Shown piece after piece: positions 49,888-62,900 of a stretch of DNA of 64,000 bases (position 1 is its first letter; each line of letters opens with the position of its first letter). Both the position numbers and the translations under genes were made by a program. Location: the NCBI RefSeq assembly GCF_029784155.1, contig NC_073693.1, forward strand, positions 169,685,104 through 169,749,103. Direction: 5' to 3'. The notes under the pieces are model-generated. The model saw nothing but the letters and a program-made list of their open reading frames with translations. It was not told the DNA's origin and searched no databases. Origin of the DNA: Uranotaenia lowii. Taxonomy: Eukaryota > Arthropoda > Insecta > Diptera > Culicidae.

Positions 49888-49956
49888 ATAAAACCGAGCG
49901 TGAATTTGGCGAGTATTGATAAAATCGAACAGTGATAAAATCGAGAAACTACTGTA

Positions 49957-51600
49957 CCACAATTAACTATATGACTTTCCACATTCTTTCAAGCTTTTAT
50001 AGTGAACAATTTAAGATTTCTCATCGACATAACTCAGCTTCAAAGTAGCCGAAAAAATACTTCTGATTTCTTGACAAAAACTGTATTTGAAGTTCTGTCA
50101 AGCAATTTAACAAATTTCAAATCCTTTTTTTGTCACTCAGAGTTGGAACATCGGGAGGGAGAGGTGGGGGGGCTAATAAAAAAAAGATAGTTTGTTTGAA
50201 AGTTTGAACGTAACAAAATAGTACATCATTTCACAGAACCTATAAATCAAGTAATTGTTTATCGAAAAATCCAATTAAATCAAGAATACAAAATGTGAAA
50301 TAACTCCCATCTTCCCAAATTTGGTTTTTGGTCTGTAATTTTTCGGATATTTGATTTTTTTTTTCAAAATATACATAAGATACTTCTAACTTTATTTACT
50401 CCTCCCGTCGGGTTTTTTTTTTTTGGAAATATATGGTGCCGACATAACGCCGCGCGCCGTCAAACTTGACGAATTGCTGTTTGCCGAGATCTGTTCAATT
50501 TGATGCTTTCCTACATTATACATCAAAACTTAACAAATCCTATTACTTATTGGAAAAACTTGCCCAAATCAAACCCTGACCTTCGAGGTAACAATCGAAC
50601 ACGCCACCACCCACAAGGCCACGTCTAGATGTTGTTCTACTAGATGAAACTTAAACCCGAAATGGTGCTATGAATTCGTAGCAAACCTGCAGGCGCACCC
50701 GCTAAATCAGAAAGCCATCAAGCCAGGAGGAAAGCACCTGTATACTCTTTTTGTGATTTAAATCTCTTAAAACGTACATATAAAGCACCTTTGCAACTTT
50801 CAAGTTCATTTATTAATCGTCTTTGTTTAGAATTTGATGCTTTGGGGTAACACTGATCAGTCTCTTTTTTGACGGTTTCAACGAGTTTTCTTGATCATGA
50901 AGCTTTTGGTCCAGTGAATTCTGAGATAAACAATGCTGAATTTCGGTGGTTTAGGTGGTTTAGATATTTTAGCGGTTATAAAAAACAACATCACGGTTCT
51001 TAATGTGTTAAAGCCGAACAATAATTAAAATCGAAAGATGGACATTGATGCTGCATAAATTAAGAGGCTAATTTTTTCAACAAATCTTATACAATTTTAA
51101 CAATAACAAAAATCGCACTATTCCCTTTTAATTTTCGCCTTCAAACTTGACCATTTGAATGGGTTTCTAGCCTTTGGTCGTAGACTGGCTTACTCTGGAA
51201 AAATGTCCCTATTTTTTTAAACATCTAAAATTTACCTTATAATACAACAAAAACTACACTTAAACTATACATTTACTAAGGAAAAAAGTTGATCTCTCAC
51301 ATAAATGAAATAGTTTACTTCTAAAGGTTTTGATTTTACCAGGAAGGGTGTTTGTTTGTGAGCCTTCGAAACAATATATATATTTCAAGATTTTGAAATT
51401 ACTTATCTAATTACATTTGAAATTTTTAACAACACACCAAGTTTTTTCCTATTTGAAACTCAACTTATAGGTTTTTAAACGTAGAAAAAGTTTTAAGAAA
51501 TTTTAACTTTAGGTTTGATTATTGATGATTATGTGGAGAAATTTCATGTTGATCAAAGTTACCCCGTTTTACGGTACATGTTGTTCACTCTAGGGAATTG
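49957..51600. other. Intergenic sequence with poly-G repeat relative
   Basis: A relative of the poly-G repeat lies at about 50128-50172. GC-richer sequence near 50450-50720 has no gene that I recognise. The rest is AT-rich. Confidence 0.45.
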
Positions 51601-52860
51601 GGCAGTTTTTTTTTGTCAGCCAATATATAACTTACAAAGCCCTATTTTAAGTGAATACGTGACTTTTGGCTGCTGATTAGGATTAAGTGATCTACCTGAA
51701 CGCATAGTAAAGCTTGAAAAGAACGTGGCGTGGAACAAATTGTTTAATTTTCCACAGAATTCCACAAAACGAGGACACTTTCCTTTGAATATGAGTGATA
51801 TGATTATTCCAAGAAAGCGATTCGTCCAAAAGTATGCCCAAATACTTAAATTCATTTACTTTTTCAATGGTACACCTCCCAACCAATGGATCATTGTGTG
51901 GAGGTACAATTTTTCGAGCTGAGTGGAACATTACATATTTAGTTTTTGAAAAGTTCAATGACAAAAGGTTGCTGTTGAAATAGCTAAGTAGCAATCCGAG
52001 GTCTTCCTCCATATTCCTTATAATTGTATTAGGATTTTTGTCAGGGTAAAAAAGTGCAGTATCGTCGGCAAATAGATGAGGAGTACCATGTAAGGGAAGC
52101 TTGCTTAAGTCGTTGATATATATCAGGAAAAGTAATGGTCCAATATTACTTCCCTGTGGAACTCCTATTTCAATTTTTTCAAGTGCACTGCTGGTGTTTT
52201 CAATGGACACGAATTGCTTCCGATTTGATAAGTATGTATGTATGTATGTATGTATGTATGTTGGTTATCCACCATGGGTGCACGGATTCACCGCAGTTTC
52301 TGCCTAAGTATGTGCTCACATGCATTTTTTAGATTATTAAGTTCGACAAATCTCCAATGCAGCGCGCCACCATACCATACCCGGACCCCATGGCTTCGTA
52401 TGAACTGTTATGGAGTGAATGTATTTGTGTGTTGATGTAGGTATATTTTGGAAGAACGAGTCAATCAGGTGGGCTAGTTTACTTACAGATATTCCGGCAT
52501 CCGTGTATATACCTGGCCAGCTGGCAACTGATTGATCATTCTTATATTATATAGTCAGTTATATGAGGAAACACATCTTAAGATTTAAGAAGTACTGAAG
52601 GTATCTTATCAGGTCCACAACTTTTCTTATTTTTTAATTCTATGATAATATTTTAAACTTCATTTGGATTGGTAGGGTACAAAAATATTGAGTTGGTGTT
52701 TCGTTCCATATAGGAAAAAGTGTTGAAAGAAGAGTTCGCAGGAATCTCTCTAGATAATTTTTATCCAACATTTGTAAAGTGATTATTGAAGCTTTGACAA
52801 ATTCCAGGATTGTCTTCAATTATTTCATGCAGACAAAGTAAAGTTTTCATCTTGAATCTA
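51600..52860 (-). mobile_element. Decayed LINE (non-LTR retrotransposon) reverse-transcriptase remnant
   Basis: Minus-strand reading 52210-51692 encodes reverse-transcriptase core blocks: IEIGVPQGSNIGPLLFLIYI, then HLFADDTALFY (the catalytic FADD box), then KYLGILLDESLSWNNHI. A frameshift near 51700 leads into PNQQPKVTYSLKIG and decay. Further upstream (52500-52860) another part of the same domain is readable with stops: NNHFTNVG, then SIFLYPTNPNEV and KNKKSCGPDKIPSVLLKS. The segment that should join these two is missing and a delta-family repeat (52232-52440) lies in its place. The blocks resemble Jockey/CR1-type elements. Dead and incomplete at both ends. Confidence 0.85.
52232..52440 (-). 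mobile_element. Retroposon family delta, fuller copy with (CATA)n tail
   Basis: The minus strand ends ACCCATGGTGGATAACCAAC then CATACATACATACATACATA. Homologous copies are at 33420-33560 and 35631-35739. It lies inside the LINE remnant at a place where the reverse-transcriptase gene has lost several hundred bases, and no target duplication is visible. Confidence 0.75.
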
Positions 52861-53351
52861 CCTAAAATATTTTGATTGATTCAAATGATTAAAATCAATT
52901 AGGGTCTACAAAATATTAACAAATATTAATATAAGTGCAGCCCGCCAAAAAGATGTAAAATTCAAAATGGCTCATTAGTTAGAAAGGTTGCTCACCCCTG
53001 CAGTGCAGGGTTCAGTCATAATAATGATTGGCCATGGTTCTATAATTTTAGAAGTCCCCGTCTAAAGACGGTGTTAACTTTGCAATTTCAAGTTATTCAA
53101 TGGTGTAAAGTTAGGAATAAAGAGCAAGATCTGGCAATTCCAAATTATATTTAATTTGAGTGTTAGAATAGCTAAATCAGGTTTAAAGCACACGATAATT
53201 TTTCCAAACCAAAAATAAAACAAACACATTTCCGTTGATGATAGAAAAGATTCTGATAGATTCCCTCCAGCAGCAATTCAATGAGTTGCATCCATTTTCA
53301 TTTTAAAGTTACAGCCTCAAGGATAAGAGGAATAAAAGATCAAAACTAGTT

Positions 53352-54840
53352 TTGACTACTCACATCCATCATTGAACAACATTGAACCCAAAATGCTTTA
53401 TTATAATTTTTTGGTAATAAATTAGGGGAAAACTGGACAAGACGCATCAGCGGGGTAAGATGGCCCATGTCATTCTTTCTCAAATATACACTTACCTACG
53501 GCTTCGAATGATGTTTTTCTACATTTTTATTGTAGCAAACAAGCTTTTTCATCATTCAATAGATGAAAAGTTCACAAAATCTACTTTAGTTCTAAGAAAC
53601 AGAGGAATTATGGAATCAGCGTGAATCTTGTTATTTTTCATAAGTAACATATAAGGTTTTCTGGTAAAACAGCCTGCACAATCTGATCAAACTACAGCTT
53701 ATCGTTTTATCACTCATGTGCACTTTCGGAACACTATAAATATTTGGTTGTATTTTATTAACTTCCTACAAATTTTATCAAAAACGACTCATATGAAAAT
53801 TCGGGCAGAATGCCCACAAGACCACGTGTTTTACGCTCATATTTTGAATGCTGTTAACTTTTGAGACAACCCGAAAATCAAAACAAAATGCCATTCTTTT
53901 TATTTGCTGACTCCCAAATTACGATAACAAATCATAGTTACAACATATTTTGTCCTTGTACGAGTTAAAACGGTGCACCAATATTCGACTCGAAAAAATT
54001 ATCTGCCGCCATGTTTGTCGCGGTATTACTATATCGATCAAATAAATTGAATTTCGTTGCCTACTTGAAGGCGTTTTATTAATAAGGATATTAAAAAGCG
54101 TATGTTGAAAAGCGAAATTTTCGATGAGTTTAGCGATACTAAATGATTTTAACCCAAAGAATGGTTAGTTTACGAAAATACGATGACATGTAATCAACAT
54201 TTGATGTTTCAATAATTAAATTCCGTATAATCGTTGTTCCATTTCTTACCCCCCTTCATGTTTGGTGCGTTCTGTCCACTAGTTTTGGCGTTCTGCCCCG
54301 CGGTTTGTTTTCTGGCTGTTTTAGCTTTTTAACAAAAATATAGTTAAAATCGTGTTTTTATCATATTTTTTCTTTTCGATAATACGTAAATTTCATCCTT
54401 GAATCGTCGTCAACTTTCAATTTGGCTCCTAAATGATTGGTATCGCTGTAAATAGCAATTGTGCTTAGCTGGTGCGTCTTGTACAGTTTACCCTAATATT
54501 GAACAATTCCGTTGAATTTCCTCAGTATGCCTTTTAACTCTTTATTGGTATAACAATGATATTGAATCAAATGCATTTCGAATCCTATGATCGCAGGCGT
54601 GGCAGTAGAACGAATTCCACATCACCAATGGTTGCTACTCCGTGATTGACCGAGGCCACCAATTTTGTTTAAAGGTCAAATGAATGGTGTCTGGGACTGA
54701 CAGCATATTCCCAATGCCCAAAACTGATGCTCTCTCTTTAATCATCAATAACGGCACCGGCCACGTCCTAGTAGTCAATAGAAAGTTTGGAAAAGAGAGA
54801 AAGGGATGAAAGAAATAATTTGTGCTTTAGGACCGATTTA
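53352..54840 (-). repeat. Group 2 retroposon, beta copy C, split by MITE M
   Basis: Minus-strand parts 54840-54495 and 53423-53352 together reproduce the beta module: CTTTAGGACCG complement, GACGTGGCCGGTGCCGTTAT, then TTTTGGGTTCAAT and GATGTGAGTAGTCA (complement of 53353-53366). The AAGCT tail has been lost. Upstream of the module (above 54840) the sequence differs from copies A and B. Confidence 0.7.
53424..54494. mobile_element. MITE M, copy 2, 1.07 kb
   Basis: Inverted ends AGGGGAAAACTGGACAAGAC and AGGGTAAACTGTACAAGACG (inward) match with one small gap. The flanks are ATT/AAT, so the exact target duplication is ambiguous. It interrupts beta copy C. Its body contains the uninterrupted target (CGCTGTAAAT, 54444-54453) of the minute insertion at 20919-20976 in the sister copy. 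Confidence 0.8.
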
Positions 54841-55223
54841 AATCCCTCAATAACAAGCTAGTATCCTACACTAGAAGTTCTATCTTTTCATTTTTAATAA
54901 TTTATAACAACGCTTTCCACCTGACTATTAACACTTAAAAGATTAACTCACATTTTAACGGAATAAAGCTCGCAGTTTGTTTAAAGAAATTAGACAGAAA
55001 ATCATGATAAATCCTTCACGATGATCCAAAATTTAAAGCACATTTCTTACTGTTTAAAAAAAATACGTTTTCTGCACCAATGCGTCCTTTAAAAACTGCC
55101 AGTTCATCAGAGATTGACTAAACTCAATGTTACTGCAACAGATGTTTGTACTTCAAACTTAATTAGCTAACAATTGTCTTTTATTTTTACTTTTTCTCTT
55201 CTAGGCGAAAATGTAACAGTGAC

Positions 55224-56516
55224 ATGGAGCGGGAACGTGATAGAGATCGTGACCGCGAACGAGGGGTTGAGCGAGCCTCATCGATCGGTGGAGTAGCTGG
55301 CATCGGGGGAGGAGGCGGTGGCGGTGGGGGTGGTGGCGTCGCTGGAGGCGGTGGAGGCCCTCGAGACGATCGAGATGTTAAACCCCCGCTGGAACCCAGG
55401 GATTTGTCGGCAACGCGCCTTTTTTCCACGACGCAAATTAAAATCAGCACTTCACCCACCACATCGCCAACTATTTCCAACTCTTCATCCCCGACGCCGA
55501 CGCCTCCGATTCCAGCAGTTTCCCCAGCGGTTAGTGGAGTTGGCAGCGGATACCACCACTCGAATCATAAGCAGATCACGGGAATCCCGTGCGTTGCCGC
55601 GGCCTCGAAGTATACGGCTCCGGTTCATATCGATGTCGGCGGGACAATCTATACCAGCTCTCTGGAAACTTTAACCAAGTGAGTGTCATTTTGCCAAGCG
55701 ATCGGTTACAACATTTTGAAATTGACTAGATATTGAGCCCCACTCATAAATAATGATTGCGATGTGAAATATTTTGTGACATGTATTCTTTCTTCTAGGT
55801 ATCCCGACTCAAGACTTGCTAAACTGTTCAACGGGACAATCCCAATAGTTCTGGACTCTCTCAAACAACATTACTTTATCGACCGCGATGGCGGCATGTT
55901 CAGACACATTCTCAACTTTATGCGCAACTCCAAGCTTTTGGTGGCAGAAGATTTCCCCGATCTCGATCTACTCCTAGAGGAGGCCAGATACTTTGACATT
56001 GTTCGTGAGTACAAGAAACCTGAGATTGTTTGTTGAGCGTTAAGCTTCGTTGAACTATTCTAATTGTCTTTTTTTTTGCTTTCAGCTATGATCAAACAAA
56101 TCGATCAGTTGAAAAAGGAACGGACCCGCAGTGGGAATGGATTGCCGCCATTCGGGAGCAGTCGACAGCGTAGCAAATCAGCATCACCCCAGGACGTCAA
56201 TCATGATGTTGTTGCCCTGCACATTTCGCCCGATCTTGGAGAACGGATTTTGATCTCTTCCGAGCGGGCAATCTTGGATGAAGTATTTCCTGAAACCAAT
56301 CAGGCTATTCTCGACGCCCGAACCGGAGCAGCATGGAATCAGTTCGATGGAAGGCAGGTGATTCGATTCCCACTGAATGGCTACTGCAAGCTGAACTCCA
56401 TTCAGGTGTTAACTCGACTTTTGAACGCCGGATTCACCGTTGAGGCGAGCACTGGAGGAGGTGTCGAAACTCAGCAGTTCTCCGAATATCTTCTAATCCG
56501 TAAAGGTTCAATGTGA
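55224..56516 (+). CDS. twz: KCTD1/KCTD15-type BTB/POZ protein (tiwaz orthologue)
   Basis: Three coding exons, 55224-55678, 55799-56004 and 56086-56516, join in frame (donors GTGAGT, GTGAGT; acceptors TTCTAG, TTTCAG) to give 363 aa. An acceptor at 55204 shows that at least one non-coding exon lies upstream. Residues 1-130 are low-complexity: an Arg/Asp/Glu repeat, a glycine run near 34-50 and a Ser/Thr/Pro stretch. The BTB/T1 domain starts at about 132 ([20 protein letters not shown]) and includes [21 protein letters not shown] conserved C-terminal domain (about 262-360) has [25 protein letters not shown] and [14 protein letters not shown]. These are hallmark blocks of vertebrate KCTD1 and KCTD15, for which Drosophila twz is the homologue. 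Family members form pentamers and repress AP-2-dependent transcription. The role here is inferred from orthology. It converges with the protease homologue. Confidence 0.95.
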
Positions 56517-56895
56517 TAATCTAAGTGTAATTGAATGATTGTTTGAGAGGAACTATGCTCAACTAAACTTTGAAACAGGAATATGTGTTTGAAACATGTT
56601 TTAGCCAACTATTAGTAAGCATCGCTTAATTTTATTTATTCTACTCGCAGTAGCAATCGAGAAAGTATCGCGGCAGAGAAATGAACTATGTCCATTTTAA
56701 TGTAGTATCGAAACATAACAGACGACGAGGATGAAAACGAATGCGATCAAGCTGGTGAAGAACACAGCTAAAACTATTATACGTGGATAAGCAAAATCTA
56801 ATTGAAAATTAGTGTAATTAGAAAATTCAAAAACAAAAAGAAATTATTCATACTTTATGTTACCTCTTTTAAGTAAGTGACATTGGAAAGCAGCT

Positions 56896-56901
56896 AATAA
56901 A
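56896..56901 (+). terminator. Polyadenylation signal for the KCTD gene
   Basis: AATAAA lies 380 bases after the KCTD stop and 23 bases before the stop of the convergent protease homologue. The two 3' ends therefore probably overlap or abut. Confidence 0.55.
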
Positions 56902-56923
56902 GCAACTCTTCTACTCTTAAACG

Positions 56924-59900
56924 TTAATATACTTCGTCAACATTGTATAGAGCGTTCTCTTCCACTTTCTGTTGAATCCAAGGACCGAAGGCAACGATAT
57001 CACTGTACATGTCGTTGATGCCATCTTTGCAATCCGATGTTCCGAAAGCCCTCATTGCCATTAGGTATGTGTAAGTGTTGAATCCATCGTGCTTCGTGTA
57101 TACAACTGGTCCACCGGAAATGGGAATCTTGCAGTTCTTTTCTTGCAACAAATTGCAGCTGAATGTTCCATTCGATTGCACATGCTCTGATAGAGAGCAT
57201 TGTTGGAAACATCTTAACCCAGACTCTGATGTTACGTTGATACCCTTTTTGCTGTACATCGAACTGCAAGATGCAAACCGCACAGCCTGGAGCAATTCTG
57301 CGTCGAGTGCTTTCGGATGATCATCTCTCCGATACCAGGCCGTCAAGATGTATTGAGGGACCGGTTCAACAAATGACGGAAGGCAAATGGGCTGTATGTT
57401 ATCTGTAAGTGAAATTGGGGAATCAAAATTGAAATCAACCACTCTTTTTGCTTGTTTAAACCAAGGTTTGTTGGGGTTGAGTTGTAAAAATGATTTATCT
57501 CTTTTAAATGTAAAATGCAGTCCTGTTAATTTGATACCAGCAATGAAAATTTAAACATTTTTCGTTATTTCATTCAGTAGTACTGAAACCGATACAACAC
57601 TTGAGACTAAATTTTGAAATTTATTAAGTTCTGAGACAAGAAATAATCGAATTGGAACTTTGGCAACGACTTTTGTTTGTATGTATGTATGTATGAAAAC
57701 CCACCAGTGGCTGATAGGTCTTTCGACCCGAGGCGGTACGGGAAGTCTCGATCGCATATTCAAATATTGTTCATGCTTAACTCATCAAAAATAATTGCAG
57801 CACAACCAAGAGGTCCGTTACCACTGGCTTGGGACAGGTTTGACTCATCTCACTCCCTTCCAACTGTTCGAAACAAACAAAAAATTCTGAAAAGGTTCTT
57901 AAGTAACCTTCTCATGATTCTAAATTTGTCGAGATACTCCGGCTGGCTTGAACCCACAATCCATTGTATATCAGTCTTCCGATCGTTTGATGTCCTGTCC
58001 AACCCCCTGCTGAACCCCATAATAGAGTTAAGCTATTTTGAACATTTGAAAAAAAAACTTTTTACATCTTACCTCTTTTTCATTTGAAAAGGATACATGT
58101 TGAAAGGGATAATTTCCGGGAATATTAAAAAGATAGGAATGGGCAAGCCTGCAGCCAAATCCGTCAGTTGCCAACAATCGCTCTTCTTGCACTTACCGGG
58201 GGTTGACCAACGTGTGAAAGGGTTTGAGAAACGGCTAGTGACCAACAAAACCCACCTTACGAGCAACAACAATTGCTCAGCAATATTTGGGACCCGTAAA
58301 AGTTCAACGAGTTCCAAAATTCAATGTTCGGCACCACCATTGCCGCCTGGTTCACCACGTACTATCTTCGAGCCCCAAGACATCCCGCAGTAGCATTTCC
58401 TGATGGCCGACCACCTCATCGAGTACACACTACACGGTATTTTGGATTTCTTGATTAATGTCACCCCCTCGTCAAAGTCGACCCGAGGTTTTTCGTAATT
58501 GTGCTCTGCTAGCCAACCAAAAAAGGCCGCATGAGGCACACAAGAATCCTCGTGACTTGATCAGGGATTCGAGGGCTGTTGTAGCTAGCCCTTTTGGTCA
58601 GCTTATAATAAACTGGCCTGTTGCGAAGCGTTGATGTTACTTCCCGCAGCATTGCTGATACTGATTGCATTGGATGCAGAGGACACTGCTGTTAACGTCT
58701 TGGTAATCGTTCCGGGCGCTCTTGAAAACAGATTGAGAATGGAACTTTGGCAACGACTTTTAGCATAAAAACTCGAACTAGAATTGGAACTTTAAATGTT
58801 TTGACCCTTGCCCAGCCAGGTAAGCTGACTCAACTTGTTAGAGAAGCTAGCCGCCTCAAGCTGGAGATATTGGGACTGAGCGAAATCCTTTGGCCTTACA
58901 CTGGAGAATACAAGACACAGTCTGGGCAAGTCCTGCTTTACTCTGGCATACGTGGAGAACACGCTACTCGGGAACGGAGAATAGGTTTCCTATTAAGCCC
59001 GCAGACCCATGCGGCCTTCTTAAGATGGGAACCGATGAACGAAAAAATAATCGGAGCCAGGTTCAGAACACGGGTTAGAAACCTTACAATGGTCCAGTGT
59101 TATGCGCCAACAGACGTTGCCGATTTGCAGGAGAAGGATCAGTTTAACAGTCAACTGAACAGCGTAGTCAACCCAAGATTGGCTTTGATAATCAGGAGTT
59201 TGAGCGCATCATGGGGCGCCATGGTCTAGGACAGATGAGCGAAAACGGAGAGCTGCTTGTGGAGTTTTGTGGCAACAATAACATGGTGATCGGTGGATCG
59301 CTCTTCCCCCATCGACCATAGGGGGATATCCCGAGATGGCCGAACAGGAAATGAAATTAACCACATCTGCAACAGCCGATAATGGAGAAGGAGCCTTCTT
59401 GATGTCCGCAAAAAACGTCCAACGGCAAGAGGAGAAAGTCGGATGTCGATACGACGTCCACTGTTGTCCAATCCAGAGTGAATCTCGAGCCTCAGAACTG
59501 CCGACCAACGGACAGTCGAAGAATTGTGGTGTAGAATCAAGAAGGCCTGTATCACGAGGAGCCATGGTACTCTCGGTAAAGTCTGTAGAAGAAGAAGCGA
59601 ATGGATGTCGGATGAAACCCGGGGGATGGTCGATGATCGGAGAAAGGCGAAAGTCGGAATTGAGCAGGCATTTACCGGGTCAGCTAAAGCAGTCGTTCGC
59701 TTACGATATGCGGAGCTGAAAAAGGCAGCTAAACGAGCTTTTGACGAGACAAGAGAGCCTAGACAACTCCCTAGTCGAAGAGGGAGAAAGAGCCGCGCCA
59801 TTGGAGATATCCGAATACTTTATGACATTTCTAGCCTCATTTTTAGTGGTACAAGTACTAATGCAAGAATGCAGCTGAAAGACTGGGCAGGTCAGCTATT

Positions 59901-62900
59901 GACCGATCGAACAGATCAGCTCAAACGATGCACTGAGCACTTCGAACAACTCTTCCGAGTCGCTCGTAAGTCGCATTAATGGCGTCAACTCGGAAGCGCT
60001 GAAATAGAAGCGGCAATCAAAGACATGAAGTATAACAAAGCGCCTGGAATCGATTGCATCCCTGCTGAAATGTTGAAAGCCGACCACGCCCTGTCAGCAC
60101 ATGTTGTGCGGTCTTTTCGCTGACATTTGGGATACTGCAACATTCTCGACCGACTGGAATAACGAGAGCCCCGACACACTTCCGTTTCGTTAGTAGATGG
60201 CTTAAGCGCCACTTCCTATCGGAAGACCACCTAGTTTTGATTTGCTCAGCTGGACAAGACTCGGTCAAGAGTTCATTTTTGAATCCCTATTTTGAAAAAG
60301 AAGCAGAAGGGTCTGAACAGGAATCCGTACTTCGGCTTCGATTTCGAATGCGCCCCGAAGACGAGAACAACCCATATATTGGCGGAAAGGGGAGTTAATC
60401 GTTGATCGACTAAAAGTTAAACTAAAACAACCTGAAAATTAATGAACGAATTCCCACCCACTTACCTTGCTCAAGAATGGGAAAAGATTATGATTGTATA
60501 GTTTTAATTGTGTCCTTTTTTACTGTTTGGTGTACATTTCCAAGCGTGTTTCAAACTCTAACTTAAGGTTGCCAGATTTTTTTCAGCACCTGTACGAGCC
60601 GGATAATTCCTGGCAATTTTATCTAAAAACCTGACAAAATCCGGGTACTTGGCAAACTTGTTCGAATCCCAAAAATAACTCCACAAAAAGCAGGGAAAAA
60701 AATTTGAAATATATATTTTTTTTTTTTCATTAAAACTCATCAGTTAAATTAATATTGTACTTTTGGCTTCCCAAAAATCTTTCAAGATTATTTTTATTAA
60801 AATTGCTCGTAAAATATGGATTTGGAAGCATGAATAAAAAAAATATGTAACACAATTGGTTTTTGAACGGGCTGTTTTAAATGAAATCTGTGAAACCGGG
60901 CCGGACCGGACTTTTCCCAAATTTTGTATTAAATATCCGGGTAAACCCGGATAAAACCGCGCAATCTATCAACCTTATTCTAACTGCCAGCGCATGCGGT
61001 GGGGAAGCTTGGTTGTTTGTAAATATCCCGATGGATCGATTGTTTCGGGTTTCTCACGTTCACGAGATTTCCCATGTGGGGGATGAAATTGGCTATTGTT
61101 ACGGCTCGCCAGTCCAAGAAATAATAAATTGTCCATCCGAACGTTGTAACGGATTAATGTTCATCAGTTTAACATAAACGGCTGTAGTTGCGTGCCGTAC
61201 AAAATGTCATGTACATGAACAATCACTAGTGTAGAAAGTTGACCATATTTGGGTACTCACGTTTGCTGCTAATTTTGGATGGGTGTTTTGGAGAAATCTA
61301 TTCCCCCATTTTTATTCTACCTGCGATAACTGCTGTCGGGACCTCCTAGCAATGTGCTGGTCGATGGCCAACGAAGGCTTTTCCTTAACATGCAGGTGGC
61401 TCTGTTGCTGCCCGATGATGAAGCTAATTCCTCACTCGGTTACTTCCTACGGATCTCCCGACTAAATGAGCTTGTCGGTTGCAGGATCGACACGCCGGTA
61501 AAACTTACGAGCCGGCGGAAATCAGCGGATTGGTTGAAAAGCGCAGCCGGATTCAGCCCGGAAGCGTAGACAACCTGGGTACGAAGTTCCGACCGTGGTG
61601 GCCTTCACGGTGCAGGGTGCAGTCGATGGCGAAGGCTCTTTGTGAAGGCTTGCGTGGACGTCTTAAATCTGTCGTGAGAAAGGACGTGGTGTTTCATGTG
61701 ATGTTAACAACCTCACAACGTTCTGACACCTTACCTTGGAGTGAGCAACTCAAGCTGTTACGCACTAATTTTTCTTCACTTTTCTAACATTATCGTAAGC
61801 TAAACGGAATACCAAAAATGATGATTAATAACCAGAACACTGGTTTACGGATTACAGGCAAACAGTTAAACGAATCAATGACAACGCGAATTAACCGATT
61901 TTATCCCAACTGATCTTCAGAAGTAAGTGTAAGATCACTTGAAGCTAGTTCCACTTCGTACCGGAACTACCCGATCCGAAAGTCTGATCGGGCAGTTAAA
62001 CAAATATTTCCTTTTTCCATGTTTTTACGTAGAAACCTCGTCTTCCCCTTCCAAACCCTAATTCGAAAACCAAACCTTTTCTCTCCCAAACCTCAGTATA
62101 CAAAGGACTCCCGAAAGAGGTCATTCATCTGGCACACTGCAATTTTGCAGCCGGTGGTCTTCGGAAGAGACCTCTTAAGCCATGCTTTCTACTCAGGGAA
62201 TGTGTCAGTTGATCGAATACATTCAAATGCGCTCGAGTATCTTTATGATCATCAAAGTTACTGATGGATATGGAGTTAGGGTTTATTATTCTGTTGTTTG
62301 ATCTAAAGTTTATCTCGCGTATATGTATTCGTTACACTGGATGCAGGGTATCCTTTTGAAGGTCCCAAGAAACTAGTCCATCTTATCGAAGCACAATACG
62401 AGGCCTTTTCGTGCAAAGTCTTGCACGAACGGTGCCTTGTCCGAACCCATCCCGGTAACTGCTGGAGTGAGACAAGAATGTATTTTGTCACCGCTGCTTC
62501 TTCTCATCGTAATGGATGAGATCTTGACTGGATCGATTGACTGTACAGCAAACCGAGGGCTGCCGTGGAATCCTTCGGCAATGGAGCAACTGAACGACCT
62601 TGACCTGGCTGACGATATTGTTTTGCTCTCTTAAACACAACAAGACATGCAGAGCAAACTCGATGATCTCACCGAAAGCTCAAAATCAATGTCGGAAAGA
62701 CCAAGTCGATGGAGATCAACACAGTAAATCCTTCCAATTTCGTGGTAGCTGGACAACAGGTCGAGAAAGTGGAGTGATTTCAGTATCTTGGTAGCCAGAT
62801 AACGCCTGATGGTGGTACCAAAAAAGTCATCGAGACCCGGATCAGAAAAACTCGATTTGCGTTTGCAAGTCTCCGAAACATCTGGCGCTCACGCCAGATC

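Larger units (their letters stand above)
45473..49954. mobile_element. TA-flanked inverted-repeat element G, carrying two nested insertions
   Basis: The ends read TAGTAGTTTTTCGATTTTAT and CAGTAGTTTCTCGATTTTAT (inward), bordered by TA at 45471-45472 and 49955-49956. Subterminal copies of CGTGAATTTGGCG occur at both ends. Without its insertions (46512-47774 and 47809-49887, plus the duplicated targets) it is about 1.1 kb. The TA borders and CAGTAGT ends suggest a Tc1/mariner or pogo-like MITE. No transposase was read. Confidence 0.75.

Noticed and set aside
55260..55370. Glycine-rich and Pro-rich frames on both strands
   Set aside because: Only the plus-strand frame continues into the BTB domain with proper splicing. 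The minus-strand Pro-rich frame is its shadow.
59226..59801. 191-codon minus-strand frame
   Set aside because: It is antisense to the LINE remnant, which reads as endonuclease and reverse transcriptase on the plus strand.
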